A DNA stretch of 64,000 nucleotides. Source: JAYOEY01 sp038116945. GTDB lineage: Bacteria; Pseudomonadota; Alphaproteobacteria; MPNO01; UBA2964. Both the position numbers and the translations under genes were made by a program. The stretch is from positions 14,919-78,918 of the forward strand of contig JAYOEY010000016.1 in assembly GCA_038116945.1 (NCBI GenBank). Reading direction: 5' to 3'. Below are positions 8,781 to 17,575 of this stretch, one piece after another; within the stretch, counting starts at the first letter, position 1, and each line of letters opens with the position of its first letter. Under the pieces are notes generated by a model. That model was given only the letters and a program-made list of their open reading frames with translations, was not told the DNA's origin and did not search any database.

Positions 8781-11700
8781 CTAGGCCGCGCTGGACCCCT
8801 TGTCGGCGGCCCCGTCAGCGAGAAATTTCTCGGTCAGCCAGCGTGCGCACGCGTCGGCGGGCATCGGCCGGGCGTACAGATATCCCTGGGCGGTTTCGCA
8901 CCCCTTGCCGGCCAGGAATTCCGCCTGTTCGGGAGTTTCCACCCCTTCGGCCACCGTAACGAGGTCAAGCGCATGAGCAATTCCAAGCACAGCCTCGACA
9001 ATCGCGCGATCTTCCGGTTCCGTCTGGATTCCATCAACAAACGACCGGTCGATTTTCACCCCGGTAATCGGCAATTGCCGCAGATAGCTGAGAGAGGAAT
9101 ATGCCGTTCCGAAATCGTCGATCATTAGCGAATGTCCCCGTCGCCGAAGGTCGTGCATAACGGCCTTTGCCTCGCCTTCCCGGGACATCGCAACGGTTTC
9201 GGTAATCTCCAGATCGAGCATCCGGGCCTGCAGCGCGCTGTCGCGCAGCGCGTCTTCCAGCAGGGATATGACGCTTGCGTCCCTGAACTGCTGCGCGGAC
9301 AGATTGATGGCGACGGGGACGGTGGGAACGCCTTCGTCCTGCCACGCGCGAAGCTGTCGGCAGGACTCGCGAATGACCCACTCTCCGATCGGAACAATGA
9401 GCCCCGTTTCCTCGGCGATGCCGATGAATTCCGCCGGAGAAACGAGGCCACGCTCGGGATTGCGCCACCGGATCAGGGCTTCGAGCCCGCATGGCAACCC
9501 GCCCGCAAAATCGATCTTCGGCTGGTAAAACAACTCGAACTCTTTTCTCTCGAGCGCCAGCTTCAGCGCGGTTTCGGATTTCAGCCGGTCCACGCTGTGG
9601 CTGTTCATTTCGGTCCGGTAGAAGACGAAATTGTTCCGGCCGGCGGCTTTCGCCTGGTACATGGCCGCGTCTGCGTTCTGCATGAGGCCTTCGACGCTCT
9701 GCGCATCGTTGGGATAAAGGGCAACGCCGATACTTGTTGAAACGGTGAGACTCTGTCCGTTGACGCTCATCGGCCTCGCGACGACGTCAATGATCTTTCG
9801 CGCGATCGTATCCAGATGGCTGGTCGATTCGAAATCGTCCACCATAACGACGAATTCGTCGCCGCCGAGCCGCGCGATGGTGTCCTTTTTTCTCAGTACG
9901 TTTTTCAGGCGCCGCGAAATCGTGACCAACAGCTGATCGCCGGCGTCGTGCCCGAGACTGTCATTGACGATCTTGAAGCGATCGAGATCGAGGAAGAACA
10001 GCGCCAAGGGTTTGCCGCTACGCTGTGAAGATACGACTGCGTGCTCGAGACGATCACGCAGCAGAGTCCTGTTTGGAAGGTCGGTAAGCGAGTCGTGGAA
10101 AGCCTGATGGCGTATCCTCTCCTCCTTGTTCTTCAGGTCCGTAATGTCGGAAAGAACGACGATCACACGATCGGCGTTTCCGTCCGCATCGTCCGCGACG
10201 CTTACTGACATCCAGGCGACAAACGGTTCTCCATCCGACCGCGTTGCGGAGAATTCCCCCTGCCAATGTCCATACTTGAGGGCCGTCTTGTGAATCTCGG
10301 AAAACTGCAGGTCTGTCGTCGAAACGGACCAGACGTCGGACATCGCCTTCCCGACGCAGGAGAATGCGGCGCGTCCCGCCAGTTCGGCGAATGAGTTTTT
10401 TGCGGCAACCAGAACGCCATCGATATCGGTTATTGCAATCGCTTCGGCCGTCGCGTCGAACACGCTCGCCGCGAGACGCAGCTCGTCCCTGGCCTTCTTG
10501 ACTTCGGTTATATCCCTGGACGTAACCAGCAGTCTGAGTTCTCCGCTATAGATCGCTTTTTTCGGTTCGCCGCGTTCTTCAACGACGCGGGTATTGCCGT
10601 CTGTCCCAACGATCCTGTGTTCGTTTTTATAGGGGTCCCCTGTCCTGATGGAGGACATCACCCTATCGAAAACCATGCGCCGGTCATCGGGGTGAATGTA
10701 TTCGGCGAACTCCTTCCAGCTTGCGGGAGAAGCGTCATTCTCAAGACCGATAATTTCCCTCATTCCGTCGGACAGGGACATGCCATCGGTGTCCGGGTTC
10801 CACTCCCAGCTTCCCAGCCCCGCAAGCTGCTGGGCCTGCTCCAGATGCGCCTGGCTGTCTTTCAGACGAATCTCGGCATTTCGTCTTTCGCTGATATCCC
10901 GAACGACCCCTGTCAGAAGGACGTTTCCCTTGTCCGCCGATTTCGAAACGGCAAGTTCCATGGGGAAGACCGTCCCGTCGCGACGACGCCCGACATACTC
11001 ATGCGTTGCACCGACCTTTATTCTGTCCTCAATCCAGTGAAAGTTGGGGCGCTCATTGGCCTGCGACTGCCCGTACTCATCGGCGATCAGCATCCTGAAA
11101 TCAGCGCCGATAAGCTCTTCTGACCGGTATCCGAAAATTTCTTCGGCAGCGCCGTTCACTGCCGTTATGGCCCCCGACCTCTCTACGGTGACAATGCCGT
11201 CGGCGATATTGTCGACAATCGAACTGATCAGCCGGGCCTGATCGCGAGCATTGTTTTGCGCGATTTCGAGGTCGCGCGTTCGTTCCCGGACCCTGCGCTC
11301 GAGCATTTCGTGTGATAGTCGAAGCCGATCCATCATGCCTGAGAATGCCGTACTCAGCGCTGCGACCTCTTCCGTTCCCCCGGGAAGCGCGGGCAGTTCT
11401 TCCAGGTGATCCGGATCGATTTCCGCCGCGATCCTGCCGAGCGTGGCGACCGGTTCGGCCAGGCGCCGGCCGATGATTCTCGCAACCAGGAATGCCAGCA
11501 AGAGGACGACGGCAATCCCGCAGACGGAGATCAGCGTAAACCGGTTGACCGGAATGCTGATCGCGGAACGATTCTGCCTGATCGACAGTGCGACGGAGAG
11601 CTCATGCAGCCCTCTTCCAAGGTTCAGCCAGCCGGAATACACGAGATCATCGGCTCCGTACCGTTCTCCGAACTTCGAAATAAACGCACCGTCCGACGAG

Positions 11701-12311
11701 CGCAAACCGGCGGAAATAGAGTCGTTGAGCGCGATGGCCGAGTGGCGGAGCAGCGACATGAGATCGATCGACCAGACAACGAACCCCTCGGCGGACTTCG
11801 TGGACGGCAATATGACCGGGACGATCACCAGAACGCGACCGTCCGCACCGGGACCGAGCGCCCGCTGGCGTCCTTGCATCACGGATTCCAGCCAGGACGC
11901 GTGGCTGTAGTCGGCACGCGTTCCCGGGTCGTTTGATGCGATCTCTGCGCCGGAAAAATCGTGAACGGAAATCTTTACGCGATTGACGTCCTGTGTCCGC
12001 TGGCTTGCGACATAGGGACGCAGATAGTTGTTTCGACCGTCGGAATCCGTCAGGGCGTTGAGAATAAGCGGATTCCTCGCCATGTCTTCCGCGTCCAGCA
12101 GAATCCTCTCAACCTCGACCTCAATGTTCCGCGAAACGATCAACCATTCCTGCTCGAGACGGTCCTGAGCGACTTCCCGCAGCAGGTCTCGTGTGAGGTA
12201 AATTCCCACCGAGGCGATAACCGTGGCGAATACGCCGGCGACCAGAAATGACAGCAGGGCAATCCGGAAGGCGAAGCTTTGAATCCGAAAGATTGACATC
12301 GATTGCTGCAA
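8781..12311 (-). CDS. Membrane PAS-GGDEF-EAL cyclic-di-GMP enzyme
   Basis: This 1176-residue protein starts at TTG 12311; ATG 12299 (MSIFRIQSF) is an equally possible start and no clear ribosome site decides. It has a transmembrane helix near 15-40, a periplasmic sensor domain of about 210 residues, a second helix near 260-280, HAMP (about 285-340), and three PAS domains (about 365-735). The GGDEF domain has an intact RLGGDEF and an inhibitory-site RKKD five residues before it. The EAL domain keeps all motifs (EALIRW, NLSAQQF, DLEITET, DDFGTA, KIDRSF, AEGVET). It should both make and break c-di-GMP. It follows a periplasmic binding-protein gene by about 25 bp, suggesting that protein as its ligand receptor. 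Confidence 0.93.
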   Translation of the reverse strand: MQQSMSIFRIQSFAFRIALLSFLVAGVFATVIASVGIYLTRDLLREVAQDRLEQEWLIVSRNIEVEVERILLDAEDMARNPLILNALTDSDGRNNYLRPYVASQRTQDVNRVKISVHDFSGAEIASNDPGTRADYSHASWLESVMQGRQRALGPGADGRVLVIVPVILPSTKSAEGFVVWSIDLMSLLRHSAIALNDSISAGLRSSDGAFISKFGERYGADDLVYSGWLNLGRGLHELSVALSIRQNRSAISIPVNRFTLISVCGIAVVLLLAFLVARIIGRRLAEPVATLGRIAAEIDPDHLEELPALPGGTEEVAALSTAFSGMMDRLRLSHEMLERRVRERTRDLEIAQNNARDQARLISSIVDNIADGIVTVERSGAITAVNGAAEEIFGYRSEELIGADFRMLIADEYGQSQANERPNFHWIEDRIKVGATHEYVGRRRDGTVFPMELAVSKSADKGNVLLTGVVRDISERRNAEIRLKDSQAHLEQAQQLAGLGSWEWNPDTDGMSLSDGMREIIGLENDASPASWKEFAEYIHPDDRRMVFDRVMSSIRTGDPYKNEHRIVGTDGNTRVVEERGEPKKAIYSGELRLLVTSRDITEVKKARDELRLAASVFDATAEAIAITDIDGVLVAAKNSFAELAGRAAFSCVGKAMSDVWSVSTTDLQFSEIHKTALKYGHWQGEFSATRSDGEPFVAWMSVSVADDADGNADRVIVVLSDITDLKNKEERIRHQAFHDSLTDLPNRTLLRDRLEHAVVSSQRSGKPLALFFLDLDRFKIVNDSLGHDAGDQLLVTISRRLKNVLRKKDTIARLGGDEFVVMVDDFESTSHLDTIARKIIDVVARPMSVNGQSLTVSTSIGVALYPNDAQSVEGLMQNADAAMYQAKAAGRNNFVFYRTEMNSHSVDRLKSETALKLALERKEFELFYQPKIDFAGGLPCGLEALIRWRNPERGLVSPAEFIGIAEETGLIVPIGEWVIRESCRQLRAWQDEGVPTVPVAINLSAQQFRDASVISLLEDALRDSALQARMLDLEITETVAMSREGEAKAVMHDLRRRGHSLMIDDFGTAYSSLSYLRQLPITGVKIDRSFVDGIQTEPEDRAIVEAVLGIAHALDLVTVAEGVETPEQAEFLAGKGCETAQGYLYARPMPADACARWLTEKFLADGAADKGSSAA

Positions 12312-12322
12312 TCAACGGGCCG

Positions 12323-12337
12323 GCGCCGAAACGGCGC
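12323..12337 (-). other. Hairpin at the binding-protein/GGDEF-EAL gene junction
   Basis: GCGCCG and CGGCGC (12323-12328 and 12332-12337) form a 6-bp all-GC stem with a 3-base loop, beginning at the last base of the binding-protein stop codon. There is no T tract. It may stabilise the 3' end of the upstream message rather than end transcription. Confidence 0.4.
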
Positions 12338-13518
12338 TAATCGATCCGACGCAGGTCGCCAGCATTCGAAAAACGTCCCATGAAAAGAACGTCCGGCGAC
12401 AGCGCCTCGTGGCGCTGCGCCGTGAACGGCGGATCGTACGTTCGAACCAGACCTTCGTATCGCCCGAGACGCTCCAGAGCGTTCCGGACCTGCTCCCGCT
12501 CGGTCGACCCGGCCCGGTCCACCGCCATGGCCAGGATGTGAGCGATATCGTATCCGTGGGCGAAGCCGACCTGAGACCTGATCTCGGACGCGTCCGCCAG
12601 CCCGAATTTGGCCTTGGCCCGCTCTGACACCTCAAGCGCCTTGCGCCCGGTGTTTCGGGAAAACGTGAAGGTTTGAATGACGCTGAGATCGACGATGTCC
12701 AGAGCGCCGCCTACCAGTTTCCGGAGGTCGCCGCCGGTGATGCCCCAGTGGCTGAAAATCGGTCGCCGGTCCGCTTCCGGAATCGAAGCAATCTCTTTCA
12801 GCAGAATGGCGGCTTCTGACTCGTTGGCGATCAGAATGATTGCGTCGGCGCCGGCCTTGACCAGCTTTAGATACTGACCGATCAATGTCTGGTCGCCCCA
12901 GAAATGCCACTGGATACCGGTAAGAACCACGGTTTTCCCGTCCTCTTGCGACAGCATCTGCTGCATGGCCTTTACGTTGCTTCTGCCCCAGCCGTTCTTC
13001 GGCGCCATCATTCCAAACCGGTTGAACCCTCTCGCCTGCGCATGCCTGACCATTTTGGGGATCGCCCAGGAGTCGCGGAGCGATACCCGAAACGCGTAGT
13101 TCGGCTCATGTCCATTGTCGATAATGCCGTCAGCCGCCGCCCACGGATCGAGAAACGGAAGCTTGAGTTCGTGAACAAGCGGAATCAGCTCCAGCGCAAC
13201 CGGGCTGAATTTTCCCGTCACCACGGCGACAAGGTCTTTCATGGAGGCAAGATTGCGGATGTTGGCGCGGGCCCGCGCCGGAACCGACCGGTTATCCCTC
13301 GTCACCAGAGACAGCGGGCGACCTCCGAGGACGCCTCCCCGTTCGTTGATTTCGTCAAGAGCGACAAGAATGCCCCGCTCTATCGCCTGCGCCGACGTGC
13401 TGCTCTTATGGCCGAATTCGGCGTCGAGACCGATCAGCACAGGATCCCCTGCAGCCCTGACCGCACTTGCGGGCAACAGGAGCACAAAAAGGATCGGGAT
13501 CAGTTTACTTAAGCGCAT
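12337..13518 (-). CDS. Periplasmic branched-chain-amino-acid-type ligand-binding protein
   Basis: A 393-residue protein with a signal peptide (MRLSKLIPILFVLLLPASAV, cleavage near VRAA). It has the two-lobed type I periplasmic-binding fold of LivJ and amide sensors: N-terminal lobe with VLIGLDAEFG, ligand-loop SPVALELIPLVHELKLPFLD, and a second lobe with AKAKFGLADASEIRSQVGFAHGYD. No Liv permease or ATPase genes accompany it. Instead it is directly upstream of, and probably co-transcribed with, a membrane c-di-GMP enzyme with a large periplasmic domain. I infer that it senses a small amphipathic ligand and passes the signal to that protein, as known for other binding-protein/sensor pairs. Confidence 0.82.
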   Translation of the reverse strand: MRLSKLIPILFVLLLPASAVRAAGDPVLIGLDAEFGHKSSTSAQAIERGILVALDEINERGGVLGGRPLSLVTRDNRSVPARARANIRNLASMKDLVAVVTGKFSPVALELIPLVHELKLPFLDPWAAADGIIDNGHEPNYAFRVSLRDSWAIPKMVRHAQARGFNRFGMMAPKNGWGRSNVKAMQQMLSQEDGKTVVLTGIQWHFWGDQTLIGQYLKLVKAGADAIILIANESEAAILLKEIASIPEADRRPIFSHWGITGGDLRKLVGGALDIVDLSVIQTFTFSRNTGRKALEVSERAKAKFGLADASEIRSQVGFAHGYDIAHILAMAVDRAGSTEREQVRNALERLGRYEGLVRTYDPPFTAQRHEALSPDVLFMGRFSNAGDLRRID

Positions 13519-13700
13519 GACAGACCAAATGACGGAGAGACCAAAAAGGCCGCCAAGATTTACAGGGAAACCCTAAATATTCGTGAAACAGGACCTGTTC
13601 CGGCTACCGGAACTCTCGCCGATCGCCGCTCAGGCGAAGACCGGAAAGGCATACACAACGGCCCCCGAATTTCCGACGGCCTGCCTTAACGTATGCTTTC

Positions 13701-14555
13701 TCAGAACGGCCGGTCGCCGATCACCGCCACGCGCTCCATGTGGCGGCGATTGGGGTAGTAATCGTTGGCGGCGTAATGCTGGGTCGACGCGTTGTCCCAT
13801 ATCGCGATGGTGCCCGCCTTCCAGCGCAGCCGGAACTGGTATTCCGGCACGTGCGCCTGCTCATACAGGAGGTTCAGAAGCGCCCGGCTCTCGTCGGCCT
13901 TCATCCCCTTGATGCGGAGCGTGAACTGCGGATTGACGTAGAGCACCTTGCGGCCCGTCACCGGATGGGTACGTACCACCGGATGGGTGGGGTTGGGATA
14001 AAGCTCCTCCATCTTCCGCAGTTTCGCCTGATCCTCGTCGGATCGGGTGAACAGGACCCGGAAATTCTGGAAATCGTGCACCGCTTCCAGCCCGTCGATA
14101 AAGCCTTTCATCGCCTCGCTCAGCCCGTCATAGGCCGCACACATGTCGGCCCACAGCGTATCGCCGCCCACCGACGGCATTTCAAGGCAGCGCAGGATCG
14201 AAAACCGGGTCGGGCATTCGCGGAAGGTCGTATCCGAATGCCAGACGTCAGTCGACAGAACAGGATTGTCCTTGTGATTGTCGAGAACCATGATTTCCGG
14301 AAACTCTCCCTCAGGCCGAAAGGGATGGACTTCCAGCTCGCCAAACCTCTTGCCGAAGGCGACATGCTGCGCCGTGGTCAGGAACTGATCGCGCAAATAA
14401 ACCACCTTGTACTCGGCGAGCGCGGCTTCGAGCGCGGCGAAGGTAGTATCGTCAAGCGGTTCCTTGAGATCGAGATTATGGATTTCGGCGCCGATGGTGG
14501 GGCCGATCGGTTCGATATCGAGGAGTTTGTCGAGACAGGCGACGGTTTCAGGCAT
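13701..14555 (-). CDS. TauD/TfdA-family 2-oxoglutarate Fe(II) dioxygenase
   Basis: A 284-residue enzyme with the facial triad H106-x-D108 (VWHSDTT) and distal H260 (STQHYA), plus R271 (NRRHMER) for 2-oxoglutarate. Length and motifs are standard. The family hydroxylates sulfonates, aryloxyacids, carnitine relatives and similar carboxylates. It is divergent by 77 bp from an extradiol dioxygenase gene, so an aromatic or aryloxy-acid substrate is a reasonable guess, but the sequence does not fix it. It shares only the family fold with the second TauD-type protein at 59946-60806. Confidence 0.9.
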   Translation of the reverse strand: MPETVACLDKLLDIEPIGPTIGAEIHNLDLKEPLDDTTFAALEAALAEYKVVYLRDQFLTTAQHVAFGKRFGELEVHPFRPEGEFPEIMVLDNHKDNPVLSTDVWHSDTTFRECPTRFSILRCLEMPSVGGDTLWADMCAAYDGLSEAMKGFIDGLEAVHDFQNFRVLFTRSDEDQAKLRKMEELYPNPTHPVVRTHPVTGRKVLYVNPQFTLRIKGMKADESRALLNLLYEQAHVPEYQFRLRWKAGTIAIWDNASTQHYAANDYYPNRRHMERVAVIGDRPF

Positions 14556-14632
14556 GACGAATACGGTTTTCGCAGGTTGCGTATCGCGAATAGGATAACC
14601 GCGCGCGCAGGCACCGGAAAGGACGCATCGGG

Positions 14633-15709
14633 ATGGGGGAAGTTCTCGGCCTGGGAATGAGCCATTTCGGCGGCTTCATGTTTCCCGACGACGACATGGC
14701 GAGCCGTACGAAAGCGCTGCTCGCGGACGGCTCCGTGCCGGCCGAATTCTCCGAGATAACGCGCTGGCCCGAGGGCATGCAGGCGGAATGGGACAGCGAC
14801 GAGGGCGCGTCGTTCGCCGCCCGCCACAGGCAGGACTATTTCGAGGGGCTGGACCGTATACGCGCGGCGCTCGAAGCGTTCCAGCCGGATGCCGTGATCG
14901 TCTTCGGCGACGACCAGTATGAATGCTTCCGCGAGGATCTGGTTCCGCCCTACTGCGTTTTCCTGGGCGAGGAGTTCGCGCTGAGGCCGTATGCCCGCGC
15001 GAGGGCCATCGGCGGCAGGCGACAGAATATCTGGGGCGATCCGTTCGACACGGAAATCGCGGTCAAGGGATCGCCGGAAATTTCGCGTATCCTGCTCGAT
15101 GCGCTCTACGCCGCGGGGTTCGATGCCGCCTATTCATACCGCCTGCCGCATCAGGATTTTCTGGGCCATGCCTTCGCCAACACGATGATGTATCTCGATC
15201 ATCGACGGAAAGGATGGCGATGGCCGGTCATCCCGTTTGCGATCAACGCATACGGGTCGGCACTGATCCGAAACAAGGGCGGGCTGGAGGACGAGGCCCG
15301 TTCGGGGCAAGGCGCCAATCGCCTGCCAGACCCTCCCGCGCCGTCGCCGATGCGCTGTTTCGACCTTGGCGCGGCGCTGGCCCGGGCGCTGGCGCCGTCG
15401 CCATGGCGGATCGCCATGGTCGCCTCGGCCAGCTTCAGCCACGCCTTCCTGACGTCGAAGCACCGGTTCTTCCATCCCGACATGGAAGCCGACCGCGAAC
15501 GGTTTTCCGCCCTAAAGGCGGGGGACTACGCCGCATGGCGGGCGCTCGACCTGGCAACGCTGGAGGATTGCGGCCAGCACGAGCTGGTCAACTGGTGTCC
15601 GATGGTCGGCGCCATGAACGAACTCGGCCAGAAGCCGGCCTATTGCGAGCTTTTCGAAAGCTGGCTGATGAACTCGAACAAGTGCGTGACGGTTATCCCG
15701 CCCGCGTAA
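14633..15709 (+). CDS. Class III extradiol ring-cleavage dioxygenase (LigB-type)
   Basis: A 358-residue protein starting MGEVLGLGMSHFGG. His11 after the first strand, the acidic segment VIVFGDDQYE, the mid-protein INAYGSAL and SFSHAFL, with a His in the position of the LigB catalytic base, mark the catalytic (B-type) subunit. The expected reaction is Fe(II)-dependent opening of a catechol, protocatechuate or gallate-like ring. It starts a loosely collinear run with VOC, MBL hydrolase, oxidoreductase and FAD monooxygenase genes. No separate LigA-type subunit is nearby, so it is probably a one-component enzyme. Confidence 0.8.
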   Translation: MGEVLGLGMSHFGGFMFPDDDMASRTKALLADGSVPAEFSEITRWPEGMQAEWDSDEGASFAARHRQDYFEGLDRIRAALEAFQPDAVIVFGDDQYECFREDLVPPYCVFLGEEFALRPYARARAIGGRRQNIWGDPFDTEIAVKGSPEISRILLDALYAAGFDAAYSYRLPHQDFLGHAFANTMMYLDHRRKGWRWPVIPFAINAYGSALIRNKGGLEDEARSGQGANRLPDPPAPSPMRCFDLGAALARALAPSPWRIAMVASASFSHAFLTSKHRFFHPDMEADRERFSALKAGDYAAWRALDLATLEDCGQHELVNWCPMVGAMNELGQKPAYCELFESWLMNSNKCVTVIPPA

Positions 15710-15719
15710 CGGGCGCGGA

Positions 15720-15896
15720 TCAGAAGATCGCGTAATAAACCCCGATAACCGCGAGCCACGAAGCGGCACAGGCGCCGACAAAGCAAACCGTCCGGACCAG
15801 GCCGGACCACTGCGTGTCATTTGCGCCCTGACCGGAGCGCTCGGCTGTCCAGCCCGCGAAATCGGCGTGATGTTCGATCGTCAGATGTCTCGACAT
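15720..15896 (-). CDS. Small single-pass membrane protein
   Basis: A 58-residue protein starting at ATG 15896, which has a GGAGGG ribosome site five bases before it (the longer frame to 15950 lacks one). About 33 hydrophilic residues are followed by one C-terminal helix (VCFVGACAASWLAVIGVYYA) ending at the stop. Topology would be N-in with the tail in the membrane. The shape recalls the short subunit-IV-like proteins of alphaproteobacterial cytochrome oxidases, but no motif confirms this. It is convergent with the ring-cleavage dioxygenase gene. Confidence 0.55.
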   Translation of the reverse strand: MSRHLTIEHHADFAGWTAERSGQGANDTQWSGLVRTVCFVGACAASWLAVIGVYYAIF

Positions 15897-16090
15897 TGTT
15901 CCCTCCGCTTCGAGTTGCGCAGGGAAATTATTGGCCGGCCCTGTTAACAAATTCCTAAACGGGCCCCACCATTAGACGGCATTTTAGCTAAATCCGGCCG
16001 CTGGACGAACCGGAGGAGACCCACTTAGAATTCACCTCATGCGTTTACGGGGCGGAGCGCGAACCGCCCGAACCAGCGAAGGAGGCCATG

Positions 16091-16462
16091 ATGGCGACGG
16101 AAAATCCTCTTGCCCTGTCTCTCGGGCATCTGCGGCTGTCGGTAACGAAACTGCCGGAAGCCATCGCCTTTTTCGAGGCGCTCGGCGCGCGGCAGGATGT
16201 CGACCGGGACAATTTTGCGGTGGTCGAATTCCCCGACAGGACCCGGCTGCAGCTCACGGGAGGCGTCAGCAATATCGCCGCCGACGCGCCACTGCAGTTC
16301 GATTTCCGCGTCGTGGATATCGACGGGGCGTGGCGGGAATGTACCGACAAGGGCCTGAACCCCAACCCGATCGTGCGTCAGACGCCGGGCCACGACTCCT
16401 TCATCGTCAACGGCCCCGACGGCTGCGAGATCAAGATCAATTCGGGATACAAGCGGGGCTGA
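16091..16462 (+). CDS. VOC (glyoxalase/bleomycin-resistance) family protein
   Basis: A 123-residue protein. Two adjacent ATG codons occur at 16088 and 16091; the GGAGG at 16081-16085 is better placed for the second. A single VOC module pair is seen: LGHLRLSVTKLPEAIAFFEA opens the first beta-alpha-beta unit and FIVNGPDGCEIKI closes the second, with the metal-ligand Glu near the C-terminus. It probably isomerises or cleaves a small metabolite of the neighbouring catabolic genes, or is a binding protein. The substrate is unknown. Confidence 0.78.
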   Translation: MATENPLALSLGHLRLSVTKLPEAIAFFEALGARQDVDRDNFAVVEFPDRTRLQLTGGVSNIAADAPLQFDFRVVDIDGAWRECTDKGLNPNPIVRQTPGHDSFIVNGPDGCEIKINSGYKRG

Positions 16463-16468
16463 ACACCG

Positions 16469-17470
16469 TCACCCGTCGGTCGGCGGCAGCACGATGCCGA
16501 CGCCGCGCTGTTTCGCCTTTTCGTAAATGTAGTGGCACATGGCGATGTCCTGCGACACCAGCCCCGTCGTGTGGACCAGGATTCGCTCGTCGTCGTTTTC
16601 GCGGCCCGGCACGGCGCCGGTGACAACATCGCAGATTTCGCCGTGGAGCTGCTCGCGCGAGAACTCGCCCGCGTCGATCATCCCCTTGAATTCCTTGGTG
16701 ATGATGTTCACGTCCCACCCGTCGATCACCACCTTGTCGAACGCGGCCCATCCCGCCGGGTCCATTTCGCGGCGCGCCAGCGAGACATAGGTCGCGCCCG
16801 GTTTCACCCAGTGTTCGCGCGCGATGATGTCTTCCGACGTGGTGCCGCCGACGCCGATATCGGCGGCGCGCACGACTTCCTCGACGGTTTCGACCGGCTC
16901 GACCGGAATACCCAACGTTGCCGACCATGTTTTCGCGAACGCTTCCCTCGTTTCGGGCCGGCGCGAGGTGCAGACGATTTTCTCGAACGAAAACATGGTG
17001 TTGAGACAGCGCAGCATGTTGACGCCCATCGTCCCGATGCCGACCAGCCCCAGCACCTTGGGATCCTTTGGCGCCATCCAGCGGAGCGGCAGCGCGGCGG
17101 CGGCAGTCGAGCGGATCGCGTAGGACCAGTGTTCCTCGACGATCGCCTTCGCGTGTCCCGTCGCCGGGTCGGTCAGCAGGATATAGCGCGCGCATTCGAG
17201 CTGCCCGACCGTGTTGCGCACCCCGTCGTCGTAATAGTTGTACATGCGCACCCCGGTGGTCGGGATATCGGTCAGAAGCGCCCCCTTCACATGCCAGTGA
17301 TTGTGCCACGGCTCGCCCGCGTCGAGCTTCCAGGACGGCGGGTTCGACCATTGCACCGTGCCGCGCGCATGCATGCGGTAGACGTCTTCGCAGACCTGCA
17401 GCGCTTCTTCGACGCTCAGAAGATCCAGCGTATCGCGATAGGGAATGAACAGGACGCCGTCGAGGGGCAT
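16469..17470 (-). CDS. Ornithine cyclodeaminase / mu-crystallin family protein
   Basis: A 333-residue NAD(P)-binding protein. The Rossmann motif is LGLVGIGTMGVNML (near residue 140). The helix with TSRRPETREAFA follows, then the conserved GGTTSEDIIAREHWVKPGATYVS. The usual G-x-K catalytic Lys position reads GVRMYNYYDDG with R75, so classical ornithine cyclisation is doubtful. Relatives include imine or ketimine reductases and opine-type dehydrogenases. It is divergent from the MBL hydrolase gene by about 105 bp and convergent with the VOC gene, with 6 bp between stops. Confidence 0.82.
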   Translation of the reverse strand: MPLDGVLFIPYRDTLDLLSVEEALQVCEDVYRMHARGTVQWSNPPSWKLDAGEPWHNHWHVKGALLTDIPTTGVRMYNYYDDGVRNTVGQLECARYILLTDPATGHAKAIVEEHWSYAIRSTAAAALPLRWMAPKDPKVLGLVGIGTMGVNMLRCLNTMFSFEKIVCTSRRPETREAFAKTWSATLGIPVEPVETVEEVVRAADIGVGGTTSEDIIAREHWVKPGATYVSLARREMDPAGWAAFDKVVIDGWDVNIITKEFKGMIDAGEFSREQLHGEICDVVTGAVPGRENDDERILVHTTGLVSQDIAMCHYIYEKAKQRGVGIVLPPTDG

Positions 17471-17575
17471 GTCGGTCTCCTTTTTGCCATGCCGCCGATC
17501 CTACCCGTCCCGCCGGTAGACGCAAACGCGGCCCGCCCATAAGCTTCGGGACCGGAATAAACAGGGAGAACGGCG

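Noticed and set aside
13593..13609. GTTCCGG-CTA-CCGGAAC as a terminator
   Set aside because: No T tract on either strand; kept out of the feature list.
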